Shown here: piece by piece, positions 45,774 through 56,367 of the stretch
How the letters are laid out: each line of letters begins with the position of its first letter
How positions within the stretch are numbered: position 1 is the stretch's first letter
DNA from: Mesorhizobium sp. 65-26
GTDB lineage: Bacteria > Pseudomonadota > Alphaproteobacteria > Rhizobiales > Rhizobiaceae
Length of the DNA stretch: 64,000 nt
Assembly: GCA_001899205.1 (NCBI GenBank)
Contig: MKVL01000004.1
Span: 265,388 to 329,387 of the forward strand
Reading direction: 5' to 3'
Notes under the pieces: model-generated
What the model was told of the DNA's origin: nothing
Databases searched by the model: none
Seen by the model: the letters and a program-made list of their open reading frames with translations, nothing else
Position numbers and translations under genes: made by a program

Positions 45774-46199
45774 CTATAACGCCGCCCTGATCGTTTCGGC
45801 AAACCGGTGCAGGTCCGCGCGGTGATAGGGCTCGCGCATGCCGTATCCCCACACCGGGCCGGGCCAGCCTGGGTCGCCTTCAGAGCGGGCGATGACATGC
45901 ACGTGCAATTGGCGCACGATGTTGCCGAGCGCGCCTGTGTTGATCTTGGCGCAACCGGTGGTCTTCTTCAGCGCCTGCGCCACCATGTTGGTCTCGAAGG
46001 TCAGCATCGCCTGGTCGAGCGGCGTCATGTCGTGGACTTCCTCGGCGCCCGGTCGCTGCGGAACCAGCACCAGCCACGGCCAGCGGCGATCGTTCATGAC
46101 ACGCAATTCGCACAGGCCGAGCCACATCAACTGCTCGCTGTCCGCTTCCAGCCGGGCATCCAGCATGAATCCGGCCTTCAGGCCCGGCAGCATAGGCAT
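45774..46199 (-). CDS. HIT-family protein with altered histidine triad
   Basis: This 141-residue nucleotide-binding protein of the HIT superfamily has the segment GNIVRQLHVHVIARSEGDPG. Two of the three triad histidines (H-V-H) are present; the third triad position is followed by I-A-R rather than the usual H-x-x. The same QLHVHVxAR form is seen in a known sub-branch of HIT proteins, so it may be normal there, but activity on AMP-lysine-type substrates cannot be assumed. The SRP RNA gene lies upstream on the other strand. Confidence 0.85.
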   Translation of the reverse strand: MPMLPGLKAGFMLDARLEADSEQLMWLGLCELRVMNDRRWPWLVLVPQRPGAEEVHDMTPLDQAMLTFETNMVAQALKKTTGCAKINTGALGNIVRQLHVHVIARSEGDPGWPGPVWGYGMREPYHRADLHRFAETIRAAL

Positions 46200-46344
46200 T
46201 TCCTCAAGGTTGCAGTCTTTTCAAGCTCTCGAACGCTAGAGCGGAGGCAAGGGGGCTGCAAGCGAATCATTGGCTCGTCACGGATTGGTGCTCGGATTCT
46301 TGTGCGCACTTGCATTTCACCGCCGAATTGCCGATATGGGGGGT

Positions 46345-46440
46345 GGGAGGTTGGTGGTGGACGATCCACTCGCCAACCGGGTCAGGTCCGGAAGGGAGCA
46401 GCCCTAACGAGCCCGGAACGGGTCATTGTTCCAGCCTCCC
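46345..46440 (+). ncRNA. ffs: Signal recognition particle RNA, small bacterial (4.5S) type
   Basis: The 96-base sequence starts GGGAGGTTGG and ends CCAGCCTCCC, which pair to close the hairpin. The invariant SRP tip GGTCAGGTCCGGAAGGGAGC continues AGCCCTAA at 46379-46407. The RNA binds Ffh and directs membrane proteins to the translocon. It sits 108 bases before dnaX, the usual alphaproteobacterial placement. Confidence 0.95.
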
Positions 46441-46548
46441 GCCTCTTCGCCTTTCTCCCGCGACATTGACGGCGCAAAGCCGTGCGGGCGAAACTATGCG
46501 CGGGAATCGGCCGCCTTTCGGAATGGCCCTTGGAGCTTTTGCGGGCGA

Positions 46549-48363
46549 ATGAGCGAAGCCGGAAACATGGGGGCTGGAAGCCTGGAAACAGGCAAGGCGG
46601 CTGCCTATCGCGTTCTGGCGCGCAAATACCGTCCTTCGAACTTTTCCGAACTCATCGGCCAGGAGCCGATGGTGCGCACGCTCACCAATGCCTTTGCCTC
46701 CGGCCGCATCGCGCAGGCCTGGATGCTGACCGGCGTGCGCGGTGTCGGCAAGACCACGACGGCCCGTATCCTGGCCCGCGCGCTCAACTACAAGACCGCC
46801 ACAGTAGACGGTCCCTCGGTCGATCTCTCTGTGCCGGGCGAGCACTGCCAGGCGATCATGGAAGGCCGCCATGTCGACGTCATCGAGATGGACGCCGCCT
46901 CCCACACCGGCATCGACGACATCAGGGATATCATCGACCGCGTGCGCTACGCCCCGGTGTCGGCGCGCTACAAGGTCTACATCATCGACGAAGTGCACAT
47001 GCTTTCCACCCAGGCCTTCAACGGCCTGCTGAAGACGCTGGAAGAGCCGCCGCCGCACGTCAAGTTCATCTTCGCCACGACCGAAATCCGCAAGGTGCCG
47101 ATCACGGTTCTGTCGCGTTGCCAGCGCTTCGACCTGAGGCGCATCGACGCTGGCGCGCTGGTCGCGCATCTTTCGGCCATCGCCGGCAAGGAAGGCATTT
47201 CCGTCGACGACGAGGCGCTGGCGATGATCGCGCGCGCCGCCGAGGGCTCGGCGCGTGATTCGCTCTCGATCCTCGACCAGGCGATCGCCCATGGCGGCGG
47301 CACGGTCGACGCCGAGGCGGTTCGCGCCATGCTCGGGCTGGCGGATCGCGCCCGCATCGTCGATCTGTTCGAACATGTCATGAAGGGCGACGTGGCGTCG
47401 GCGCTGGCCGAGTTCCGCGCGCAGTACGACACCGGCGCCGATCCGGCCGCCGTGCTGACCGACCTTGCCGAATTCAATCATCTCGTCACCCGCCTGCGCT
47501 TCGTGCCTGGCGCGGCCGACGATGCCTCGCTGGCCGAGGACGAACGCCGGCGCGGCGCCGATTTCGCCAAGAGCCTGTCCGTGCGGGTGCTGTCGCGCAC
47601 GTGGCAGATGCTGCTCAAGGGCATTCCAGAGGTGCAGTCGTCCAACCGGCCGGTCAGCGCTGCCGAGATGGTACTGATCCGGCTCGCCCATGCAGCCGAC
47701 CTGCCGACGCTCGACGAGGCGCTGAAGTCGCTGGAGGGCGCACCGTCGGCACCGCCTGCGCCGCGCCCGAACGGCACGGCTCCCGGTCCCGGCAATGGCG
47801 GCGGCGCCAGCGCGGTGGCGCAGGCGCGGATGCCCGCTTCCAATGGCGGCGCGCAGACGATGCGGCTGGTCGAGACCGAGCCTGCCCCGGCGGCGTTCGT
47901 CCCGGCGCCCGAGCCGGTGGTCGAAACGCCTCCTGTCGTGGTCAAGTCGATCGCCGATATCGTCGCGCTCGCCGACTCCAACCGCGATCTCGCCTTCAAG
48001 GTGCTGGTCAAGCGCTGCATCCGCCTCGTGCGCGTCGAGCCGGGCAGGCTGGATGTCGGCCTGACGGAGGATGCGCCCAAGACCCTGCTCAACGACCTGA
48101 CGACGAAGCTGCGCGCCTGGACCGGGCGGAACTGGCTGGTGTCGCTGTCGAAGGAAGAGGGCGGCCAGACAATCACCCAGGTCGAGACGGCCAAGCGTGA
48201 GACCGCCTTCCTCGACGCCAGGAGCGATCCGGCGGTCGCCGCCATCCTGGAGCGGTTTCCCGGCGCCAAGATCATCGACGTGCGCATACCCGATGCGCCG
48301 GAGGTGGAGACGGCGGAGGCTTCGGAACCGATCGAGCCGGCGCAGGACGACGACGAGATTTGA
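46549..48363 (+). CDS. dnaX: DNA polymerase III subunit gamma/tau
   Basis: This 604-residue clamp-loader ATPase has Walker [21 protein letters not shown] near residue 55, Walker [11 protein letters not shown], the [16 protein letters not shown] stretch and [11 protein letters not shown]. Between Walker A and [12 protein letters not shown] only one cysteine remains ([10 protein letters not shown]), where enterobacterial DnaX has four zinc-binding cysteines. A reduced site is usual in alphaproteobacteria. A Pro/Ala-rich linker (about 445-515) and a C-terminal tau-like domain end it. ATG 46549 lies after GGAG and gives the normal length. Confidence 0.95.
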   Translation: MSEAGNMGAGSLETGKAAAYRVLARKYRPSNFSELIGQEPMVRTLTNAFASGRIAQAWMLTGVRGVGKTTTARILARALNYKTATVDGPSVDLSVPGEHCQAIMEGRHVDVIEMDAASHTGIDDIRDIIDRVRYAPVSARYKVYIIDEVHMLSTQAFNGLLKTLEEPPPHVKFIFATTEIRKVPITVLSRCQRFDLRRIDAGALVAHLSAIAGKEGISVDDEALAMIARAAEGSARDSLSILDQAIAHGGGTVDAEAVRAMLGLADRARIVDLFEHVMKGDVASALAEFRAQYDTGADPAAVLTDLAEFNHLVTRLRFVPGAADDASLAEDERRRGADFAKSLSVRVLSRTWQMLLKGIPEVQSSNRPVSAAEMVLIRLAHAADLPTLDEALKSLEGAPSAPPAPRPNGTAPGPGNGGGASAVAQARMPASNGGAQTMRLVETEPAPAAFVPAPEPVVETPPVVVKSIADIVALADSNRDLAFKVLVKRCIRLVRVEPGRLDVGLTEDAPKTLLNDLTTKLRAWTGRNWLVSLSKEEGGQTITQVETAKRETAFLDARSDPAVAAILERFPGAKIIDVRIPDAPEVETAEASEPIEPAQDDDEI

Positions 48364-48391
48364 AACAGCACCACGCGTAAAGGATCATCCG

Positions 48392-48715
48392 ATGAAAGAC
48401 CTTCTCGGCCTGATGGGCAAGGCAAAGGAAATGCAGGCCAAGTTCCAGGCCATGCAGGACGAGATCGCCACGCTCGAGGCTACCGGCGTCGCCGGCGGCG
48501 GCCTCGTCGCGGTCACCCTCAGCGGAAAATTCGAGATGAAGTCGCTGAAGATCGACCCTTCCCTGTTCAAGGAAGATGAAGTGGAGATCCTCGAGGACCT
48601 GGTGCTGGCCGCGCACAACGACGCCAGGGCCAAGGTCGAGCAGACCATGCAGGAAAAGACCAAGGCCCTGACGGCTGGTCTGCCCGTGCCGCCCGGAATG
48701 AAACTGCCTTTCTAG
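48392..48715 (+). CDS. YbaB/EbfC nucleoid-associated protein
   Basis: This 107-residue DNA-binding protein of the YbaB family starts [20 protein letters not shown] and ends [12 protein letters not shown], both typical. It forms dimers that bend and compact DNA. It follows dnaX by 28 bases, the conserved order. The third usual partner, recR, is displaced about 1.85 kb downstream by two genes and a repeat element. Confidence 0.94.
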   Translation: MKDLLGLMGKAKEMQAKFQAMQDEIATLEATGVAGGGLVAVTLSGKFEMKSLKIDPSLFKEDEVEILEDLVLAAHNDARAKVEQTMQEKTKALTAGLPVPPGMKLPF

Positions 48716-48740
48716 AAACCTTTGGGATGGGGCTTCGCGG

Positions 48741-49157
48741 ATGGTCGCGAACATCGAAGACCCGTCCGAAAGGCTGATCGAGCAGCGCTTCCGGAACAGG
48801 ATCTACGAGATACTCGATATTCTAGCCGACTGCGACGCCGGCGTGGACCTCGTCGGCATCAGGGGATACTTCAACCTCTTCGAGGATTTCGTTCATCGCC
48901 CCTCCATCGAGATGGGCCTGTCGGCGCTGTCCAGGGACGAGCGGGCAGCGGTTCTCGAGATCGCCGACCTGCTCGAGCAAGCCAGCGAAGCCAATCCGGA
49001 CTTCACCAGGAACGAGTTCGTCCAGAGCGGCTGGCCGGTGCGAATCGCGCCAAGGGCGAGGGAAGCACGCGACCTGTTTCTCAGGCGAGGGTTGTTCTCG
49101 GAGAAGGTCGAGGAAAGCGAACCCGGCCAGCCGGTCGCTATTCCAACGATTCGCTAA
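48741..49157 (+). CDS. Protein of unknown function
   Basis: This 138-residue soluble protein (starting MVANIEDPSERLIEQRFRNR) has predicted helices throughout and no signal peptide, cysteine motif or recognisable catalytic pattern. It begins 25 bases after ybaB on the same strand and so may be co-transcribed with dnaX-ybaB. The start is not supported by a strong Shine-Dalgarno. It splits the usual dnaX-ybaB-recR series. Confidence 0.65.
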   Translation: MVANIEDPSERLIEQRFRNRIYEILDILADCDAGVDLVGIRGYFNLFEDFVHRPSIEMGLSALSRDERAAVLEIADLLEQASEANPDFTRNEFVQSGWPVRIAPRAREARDLFLRRGLFSEKVEESEPGQPVAIPTIR

Positions 49158-49371
49158 TACATAGCCGCCGAACCGGCATTTTTCCAAAAAAATCCGTTTA
49201 AAATCAATGTATTGCCGTGGAGGGTCGGCCTGTGTTGCTCGGTGCCGGTGGTCGATCAAATATCGTGTCAGATTTGTAACAGTGACCGCACAATAACACT
49301 TTGGCCATCTTTTTGCCCGAAAGTGTCTCATTCTTGCCGCAGCCTGGGGGCGGGCATCGAGAGAGGGTTAC

Positions 49372-50280
49372 TTGTTGATTGCCACGCGCTGGAAGACGCC
49401 GCTGTTGCTCGGCGCCGTCATTTCACCTTTGTTCCTGGCAGCCTGCAGCCAGACCGGCTCGCACGGAATGTCCACCGGCAGTCTGGCCAGTTCGCTCACG
49501 CCGAGCTTCTTCACCACGCGTCCCTATGGGCATACGCCGAAGGACAAGGAGTGCCTTGAGCGGGCGATGTTCTTCGAATCCAACCGGTCGAGCCGCGACG
49601 GCATGGTCGCGGTCGGCACCGTGGTCATGAACCGGCTGCGTTCCGGCAATCATGGCAACACCATCTGCGAGGTCGTCGGTGAGCGCGGGCAGTTCGCGCC
49701 CGGCGTCATGACCCGGCCGATGAATTCGCGCGCGCTGCCTGATGTCGAGGAAGCGGCGCAGGCCGTGCTCAAGGGCGAGCGCAAGGCCAAGCTCAAGAAC
49801 ACGATGTATTTCCACACCGCCGGCCTGCGCTTCCCCTACAAGAATATGCACTACACCATGGTCGCCGGCGGCAATGCCTTCTACGAGAAGCGCGGCCGCA
49901 ACTGGCAGCCGCTGCCCGAAGAGCCGACCGTTGCGGTGGCCTCCGTCGCCTCGCCGACCGCTTCCGTGATGGTCGCGTCCGCCGCACCGGCGCCCGCCGT
50001 GACCACAGTGCGCACGGTTTCCTCGAAGCGGACCTTCGTGACGGCCACCGCGACGGCGAAATCCGCGCGCGTCACCGCTTCGCAGACGATGGTGGCGATG
50101 CAGGAGCCGATGGCGGAGCCGGATGCCGCCCGTTTCGGCGGAACGGCGAACAACAGGGTCATCGCTTCGGTCGAGGCCCCGCCGCAGGAAGCGGCGATGG
50201 GTTTCCAGTCGACGCCTGAAAATACCGATGCCATCGGCGCGCTGATCGCCAGCCAGACGCGGCCCCTGCAGGAATACTGA
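49372..50280 (+). CDS. Secreted cell-wall hydrolase (SleB/Hydrolase_2-type)
   Basis: This 302-residue exported protein has a Sec or lipoprotein leader (LLLGAVISPLFLAACSQTGS, with a possible lipobox FLAAC). The catalytic domain resembles SleB-type glycosidases (ECLERAMFFESNRSSRDGMV; AVGTVVMNRLRS; CEVVGERGQFAPGVM), with a glutamate in AMFFES as the likely acid. A Ser/Thr/Ala-rich tail of about 120 residues follows (after 185). It should cut peptidoglycan during growth or division. The start is TTG at 49372 (TTG 49375 is alternative), with GAGAGGG upstream. Confidence 0.85.
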   Translation: MLIATRWKTPLLLGAVISPLFLAACSQTGSHGMSTGSLASSLTPSFFTTRPYGHTPKDKECLERAMFFESNRSSRDGMVAVGTVVMNRLRSGNHGNTICEVVGERGQFAPGVMTRPMNSRALPDVEEAAQAVLKGERKAKLKNTMYFHTAGLRFPYKNMHYTMVAGGNAFYEKRGRNWQPLPEEPTVAVASVASPTASVMVASAAPAPAVTTVRTVSSKRTFVTATATAKSARVTASQTMVAMQEPMAEPDAARFGGTANNRVIASVEAPPQEAAMGFQSTPENTDAIGALIASQTRPLQEY

Positions 50281-50355
50281 GGCAGCTGACGCCGCGCGGC
50301 AGGGGCTGTCGCCATCCTTGCCGTGCCGAGTTCCAAAGCGGCGCGAAAAATCCTA

Positions 50356-50557
50356 GCGCATGACCCCGAAATCGGAATCGATTTTCGGAAAGGATCATGC
50401 GCCAAACCAAACTGTTAGAGCGCCCTTTGCGCGTCCAAAAGGACGCGCAGCGCTCTAAAGCGCGTCGCGATCCTTCGGATACGCTCCGCACGCATTGGTT
50501 CTCTTTGTTGCGCATGTCCTTGTCCCGAAACCGGGTCCCACTTTCGGGAGACATGCG
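50356..50557. repeat. Composite rhizobial palindromic element upstream of recR
   Basis: Three palindromes lie in a row. 50356-50402 runs GCGCATGACCCCGAAATCGG to GGATCATGCGC. 50417-50456 runs AGAGCGC...GCGCGTCC to GGACGCGCAGCGCTCT. 50511-50557 has CGCATGT/ACATGCG ends around CCCGAAACCGGG. Mosaics of this kind are common in rhizobial intergenic DNA. Together they fill most of the 290 bases before recR and could form three RNA hairpins in its leader. Confidence 0.75.
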
Positions 50558-50570
50558 TTAAACCGATGCG

Positions 50571-51176
50571 ATGTCCAAGCGAATCGCCGGTCCCGAGATC
50601 GAACGCCTGATCCAGCTCCTGGCCAAGGTGCCGGGGCTCGGTCCGCGTTCGGCCAGGCGCGCCGCGCTGCACCTGATCAAGAAGAAAGAACAACTGCTGA
50701 CGCCGCTGGCCGGCGCCATGGCCGAGGCCGCCGACAAGGTGCGCATCTGCTCGACCTGCGGCAATGTCGACACCGCCGATCCATGCCTCATATGCACGGA
50801 TGCGCGCCGCGATCCGGGCACGCTGATTGTCGTCGAGGACGTGTCCGACCTGTGGGCGCTCGAACGGGCGGCGGCGATGAATGTGCGCTACCATGTTCTC
50901 GGCGGCACGCTGTCGCCGCTCGACGGCATCGGCCCCGATCAGCTGAACATCCGCTCGCTCATCGACCGTGTTGCCGGTGGCGAGGTGAAGGAGATCATCC
51001 TGGCCGTCAACGCGACGGTCGAGGGACAGACCACGGCGCACTATCTGACCGACCAGCTTTCTTCCTTCCCGGTCAAGATCACGCGGCTGGCGCATGGCGT
51101 GCCGGTGGGCGGCGAACTCGACTATCTCGACGAGGGGACGCTGGCGGCGGCGCTGCGCTCGAGGACGGCGTTTTGA
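50571..51176 (+). CDS. recR: Recombination mediator protein RecR
   Basis: This 201-residue protein helps RecO load RecA at gaps. The N-terminal HhH region reads [20 protein letters not shown]. The zinc finger is [20 protein letters not shown], and the Toprim core starts [17 protein letters not shown] 50571 fits the family N-terminus. The gene is separated from dnaX-ybaB by two genes and a palindromic mosaic, so it probably has its own promoter. Confidence 0.95.
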   Translation: MSKRIAGPEIERLIQLLAKVPGLGPRSARRAALHLIKKKEQLLTPLAGAMAEAADKVRICSTCGNVDTADPCLICTDARRDPGTLIVVEDVSDLWALERAAAMNVRYHVLGGTLSPLDGIGPDQLNIRSLIDRVAGGEVKEIILAVNATVEGQTTAHYLTDQLSSFPVKITRLAHGVPVGGELDYLDEGTLAAALRSRTAF

Positions 51177-51189
51177 GGGGGCTTCGGAC

Positions 51190-52446
51190 GTGACTGTTTT
51201 CCTTCGCGGCCTTTGCAGGCTTGCCTTTGCATTTCTGCTGATCTCGCTGCTCGGACCTTTCACCCACCCGGTCTCCGCCGCCGCCATCGACGACCAGTTC
51301 CGTGCCTGGCTGCAGAACGATCTATGGCCCGAGGCCAAGGCGAAAGGCATCTCCAAAAAAACCTTCGATGCCGCCTTCGACGGCGTGAAGCCGAACCTCA
51401 AGCTGCCGGACCTGGTCATGCCGGGCGAGAAGCCGAGCAAGCCACGCAAGCAGGAGCAGGCCGAATTCGGCTCGCCCGGTGCCTACTTCGCCGAGAAGAC
51501 GATCGGCCGCGTCGTCACCGGCGGGCGCGCGCGCGCGGCGGCCAACGCCAGGACGCTCGCCGCCATCGAGAAGCGCTTTGGCGTGCCGGGCTCGATATTG
51601 CTGGCGATCTGGGGCCGCGAGACCGGCTTCGGCGCGGCGAAAATGCCCTACGACGCCTTCGAGGTGCTGGGCACCAAGGCCTTCCTTTCGGCCAGGAAGG
51701 ACTTCTTCCGCACCGAACTGCTTGCCGCGCTGGAGATCGTCGAGCGCGGGCTGGAACCCGTCGGCGCGATGAAATCCTCCTGGGCCGGCGCGCTCGGCCA
51801 GCCGCAGTTCATGCCGACCTCCTTCCTCAAGCATGCGGTCGATTTCGACGGCGACGGCCGCGTCGACATCTGGAATTCGGTGCCTGACGTGCTGGGCTCG
51901 ATCGCCAACTATCTCGACCACTACGGTTGGGTGAAGGGGCGCGGCTGGGGCTTCGAGGTGACGGTGCCTGCAACCGTTTCGTGTTCGCTCGAAGGGCCGG
52001 ACCAGGGCAAGAGGATTGCCGACTGGGCCGCGATGGGGATCAGGCGTGTCGGCGGCAAGCCGTTCCCGGCCGCTGAACTGAAGGCCGAGGGCTTTCTGCT
52101 GATGCCGGCGGGGCGCAGCGGGCCGGCCTTCGTCGTCACGCCCAATTTCTACGTCATCAAGCAGTACAACAACAGCGACCTCTACGGTCTCTTCATCAGC
52201 CATGCCGCCGACCGCATCGCCTCTGGCGACAGCAATTTCGCCGGCAAGTGGGGCGATGTCGGCGGCCTCCTGCGCTCCGACATAGCGGCCCTGCAAAGGG
52301 CGCTCGAAGCCAAGGGCTACGATGTCGGCAGCGCCGACGGCCTCCCCGGCTTCAAGACGCGCCGCTCGATCGGCAAATGGCAGGCCAAGAACGGCCGGCC
52401 GGCCACCTGTTTTCCCGACGCGGACCTTGTCTCGGCGGTTAAGTAG
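51190..52446 (+). CDS. Lytic murein transglycosylase (MltB/SltB-like)
   Basis: This 418-residue exported enzyme cleaves peptidoglycan glycan strands non-hydrolytically. The Sec leader ends near HPVSAAA. The transglycosylase domain has the catalytic glutamate in ILLAIWGRETGFGAAK and the family segment SSWAGALGQPQFMPTSFLKH. A C-terminal PG-binding module (SDIAALQRALEAKGYDVGSA) ends it. The start is GTG 51190 after GGGGGC; it begins 13 bases after recR and may be co-transcribed. Confidence 0.93.
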   Translation: MTVFLRGLCRLAFAFLLISLLGPFTHPVSAAAIDDQFRAWLQNDLWPEAKAKGISKKTFDAAFDGVKPNLKLPDLVMPGEKPSKPRKQEQAEFGSPGAYFAEKTIGRVVTGGRARAAANARTLAAIEKRFGVPGSILLAIWGRETGFGAAKMPYDAFEVLGTKAFLSARKDFFRTELLAALEIVERGLEPVGAMKSSWAGALGQPQFMPTSFLKHAVDFDGDGRVDIWNSVPDVLGSIANYLDHYGWVKGRGWGFEVTVPATVSCSLEGPDQGKRIADWAAMGIRRVGGKPFPAAELKAEGFLLMPAGRSGPAFVVTPNFYVIKQYNNSDLYGLFISHAADRIASGDSNFAGKWGDVGGLLRSDIAALQRALEAKGYDVGSADGLPGFKTRRSIGKWQAKNGRPATCFPDADLVSAVK

Positions 52447-52707
52447 CTGAAACCAAGCCAATTTTTCAGGAAACGCCTGCGAGGCGCGAGGCGTCGCCGA
52501 CGCTTCCGGTCCGCCCGCTTCGCGTCGCCGCAACCGCTGACGATGCGTCATGCAGATGCTCGTTGCCGGTTTCGAGGCCGCCGGATATGGTGTTGACCAA
52601 ATGGACAAAAACCGTGACGGTAATTGTCCGGGCCGCGAGGCCCAAAAAGAATACCGCCCGAGCCGGGAACTCGGGTCGACAAAACAACAAAACAGGGAAC
52701 GATCACC

Positions 52708-54348
52708 ATGATGATGGAAAAGTTTGCTCTTCGCTCTCGTAGCTTGCTTGCGGGGGCGGCGATGACCGCGTTGCTCGTCGGCATAGCGCCCGCCTTCGCC
52801 GTCACGCCGGCCGACACGCTGGTCGAGGGTTTCGCCATCGACGACATCATCTCGATGGATCCGGGCGAGGCGTTCGAATTGTCGACCGCCGAAGTCACCG
52901 GCAACACCTATGATCTGCTGGTACGTCTCGACCTCAGCGATACGTCCAAGGTCAAGGGCGACCTCGCCGAGAGCTGGACCGTCTCGGACGACGGCCTGAC
53001 CTACACCTTCAAGCTCAAGCCCGGCATGAAGTTCGCTTCCGGCAACCCGATCACCGCGGCTGACGTCGCCTATTCGTTCGAGCGCGCGATCAAGCTGGAC
53101 AAGAGCCCGGCCTTCATCATCAACCAGTTCGGCATCAGCGGCGACAATGTCACCGAGAAGGCCAAGGCCGTCGACGACACCACCTTCCAGTTCGTCGTCG
53201 ACAAGGCCTATGCGCCGAGCTTCGTGCTCAACTGCCTCTCGGCCACCGTCGCCTCGGTGGTGGACGCCAAGCTGGTCAAGGAACATGTCGCCGCCGTCAC
53301 GCCAAGCGCCGACTACAAATGGGACAACGATTTCGGCAATGCCTGGCTGAAGACCGGCTATGCCGGTTCCGGCGCCTACAAGCTGCGTGAATGGCGCGCC
53401 AACGAAGCCGTCGTGCTCGAGCGCAACGACAACTACAATGGCGAGAAAGCCAAGCTTGCGCGCGTCATCTACCGCAACATGAAGGAAAGCTCGGCGCAGC
53501 GCCTGGCGCTGGAGGCCGGCGACATCGACGTCGCCCGTAACCTTGAGCCGAACGATCTCGACGCCATCGCCAAGAACGCCGACCTCACCACCACCAGCGC
53601 GCCGAAGGGCACGGTCTATTACATCAGCCTGAACCAGAAGAATGCGAATCTCGCCAAGCCCGAGGTTCGGCAGGCGTTCAAATACCTGATCGACTATGAC
53701 GCCCTGTCCACCACCATCCTCAAGGGCATCGGCGAGATACACCAGTCATTCCTGCCCAAGGGCGACCTTGGCGCTATCAACGACAATCCGTTCAAGCTCG
53801 ACGTCGCCAAGGCCAAGGAGCTGCTTGCCAAGGCCGGCCTGCCGGATGGCTTCAAGGTGACGATGGACGTGCGCAGCGGCCAGCCGACCACCGGCATGGC
53901 GGAATCGATCCAGCAGACCCTCGGCCAGGCCGGCATCCAGCTGGAGATCATTCCGGGCGATGGTAAGCAGACACTGACCAAGTATCGGGCCCGCAATCAC
54001 GACATCTACATCGGCAACTGGGGCCAGGATTATTTCGACCCTAACTCCAACGCCCAGACTTTCGCCTCCAACCCGGACAATTCCGACAACGCCAAGATCA
54101 AGACGCTGGCCTGGCGCAACGCCTGGGACATTCCGGACCTGACCAAGGAGACCGAGGCGGCGTTGCTGGAGAAGGATTCAGGCAAGCGCGCCGATATGTA
54201 CAAGGATCTGCAGCAGAAGATCCTCGACACCAGCCCCTTCGTCATCATCCATCAGCAGTTGGAAGTGGCCGGCGTTCGCAAGAGCCTCAAGGACTTCGCG
54301 CTCGGCCCGAGCTTCGACACCAATTTCGTCTGGTCGGTCTCGAAGTAA
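52708..54348 (+). CDS. Dipeptide/opine-type ABC transporter binding protein (family 5)
   Basis: This 546-residue secreted receptor has a Sec leader ending near APAFAV. It shows family-5 segments FAIDDIISMDPGEAFELSTA, LVRLDLSDTSKVKGDLAESW and TYTFKLKPGMKFASGNPITA, and a C-terminal NWGQDYFDPNSNAQTFASNP. ATG 52708 begins a triple-ATG start after AGGGAA. It heads a complete importer operon with two permeases and two ATPases, for peptides or related compounds. It is not close to the YejA-like pair in this window. Confidence 0.92.
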   Translation: MMMEKFALRSRSLLAGAAMTALLVGIAPAFAVTPADTLVEGFAIDDIISMDPGEAFELSTAEVTGNTYDLLVRLDLSDTSKVKGDLAESWTVSDDGLTYTFKLKPGMKFASGNPITAADVAYSFERAIKLDKSPAFIINQFGISGDNVTEKAKAVDDTTFQFVVDKAYAPSFVLNCLSATVASVVDAKLVKEHVAAVTPSADYKWDNDFGNAWLKTGYAGSGAYKLREWRANEAVVLERNDNYNGEKAKLARVIYRNMKESSAQRLALEAGDIDVARNLEPNDLDAIAKNADLTTTSAPKGTVYYISLNQKNANLAKPEVRQAFKYLIDYDALSTTILKGIGEIHQSFLPKGDLGAINDNPFKLDVAKAKELLAKAGLPDGFKVTMDVRSGQPTTGMAESIQQTLGQAGIQLEIIPGDGKQTLTKYRARNHDIYIGNWGQDYFDPNSNAQTFASNPDNSDNAKIKTLAWRNAWDIPDLTKETEAALLEKDSGKRADMYKDLQQKILDTSPFVIIHQQLEVAGVRKSLKDFALGPSFDTNFVWSVSK

Positions 54349-54366
54349 TCCCGACGGACGCGACGC

Positions 54367-55430
<1,064 letters not shown>

Positions 55431-55434
<4 letters not shown>

Positions 55435-56351
55435 GCGCGCAACCGATCCTTACCCGCCGCGAATGGTTGCTGAGCGACCGGCCTGCCTCGCGCATGCAGG
55501 CCAGGCTCGGCCGCGCCTATGTCGCCTGGCGGCGCTTTTCCGCCAACAGGCTGGCGCTGCTCGGCCTGCTGATCATCATCGCGCTGCTGGTCGTCGCGGC
55601 ACTCGCCGACGTGCTCGCGCCCTATTCGCCGACCATCGGCGACCTCAAGAATGCCCGCCTGCTGGCGCCGGGCGCGGCGCACTGGTTCGGCACCGACGAC
55701 CTTGGTCGCGATATCTACTCGCGCATCGTCTACGGCTCGCGCTGGACGCTCTACGTGGTCATCCTGGTGGCCATCATCGCCGCCCCCATAGGCCTGCTGG
55801 TCGGTACGGTCGCCGGCTATGCCGGCGGCTGGACCGACGCGATACTGATGCGCGTCACCGATATCTTCCTGGCCTTCCCGAAGCTGGTGCTGGCGCTGGC
55901 CTTCGTCGCCGCGCTGGGACCGGGCATCGAGAACGCCGTGCTGGCGATCGCCATCACTTCCTGGCCGCCCTACGCGCGTATCGCGCGCGCCGAGACGCTG
56001 ACGGTACGCAACTCCGACTACATCAAGGCAGTGCAATTGATGGGCGCTTCGCCGTTCCGCATCGTCTTGCGCCACATCATGCCGCTCTGCATCTCCTCGC
56101 TGATCATCCGGGTCACGCTCGACATGGCGGGCATCATCCTGACCGCCGCCGGCCTCGGCTTCCTCGGCCTCGGCGCGCAGCCGCCTCTGCCTGAATGGGG
56201 CGCGATGATCGCGTCGGGCCGCCGTTTCATCCTCGACCAGTGGTGGGTGGCGGGCGCCCCGGGTGGCGCCATCCTCATCGTCAGCCTCGGCTTCAACCTG
56301 TTGGGCGACGGCCTGCGCGACGCGCTCGATCCCCGGAGTGGTGATCAATGA
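55431..56351 (+). CDS. Dipeptide-type ABC transporter permease (DppC-like)
   Basis: This 306-residue permease has the N-terminal OppC-like helix ANRLALLGLLIIIALLVVAA, the conserved GTDDLGRDIYSRIVYGSRWT and the coupling loop KAVQLMGASPFRIVLRHIMP. It starts within ATGA of the upstream permease. Its stop is followed by an exact 14-base tandem duplication that separates it from the ATPase gene by ten bases. Confidence 0.92.
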
Positions 56352-56367
56352 GCGGTGATCAATGAGC
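56340..56367 (+). repeat. Exact 14-bp tandem duplication at a gene junction
   Basis: GGTGATCAATGAGC occurs at 56340-56353 and again at 56354-56367. The first copy contains the permease stop and an ATG that opens only five codons before a stop (MSGDQ); the second contains the ATPase start. A single copy would give the ATGA overlap seen at other junctions of this operon. Confidence 0.9.

Noticed and set aside
51322-53742. An 806-codon open frame on the minus strand
   Set aside because: It is antisense to the transglycosylase and binding-protein genes, both of which have signal peptides and family motifs. Its translation is low-complexity Arg/Gly-rich.
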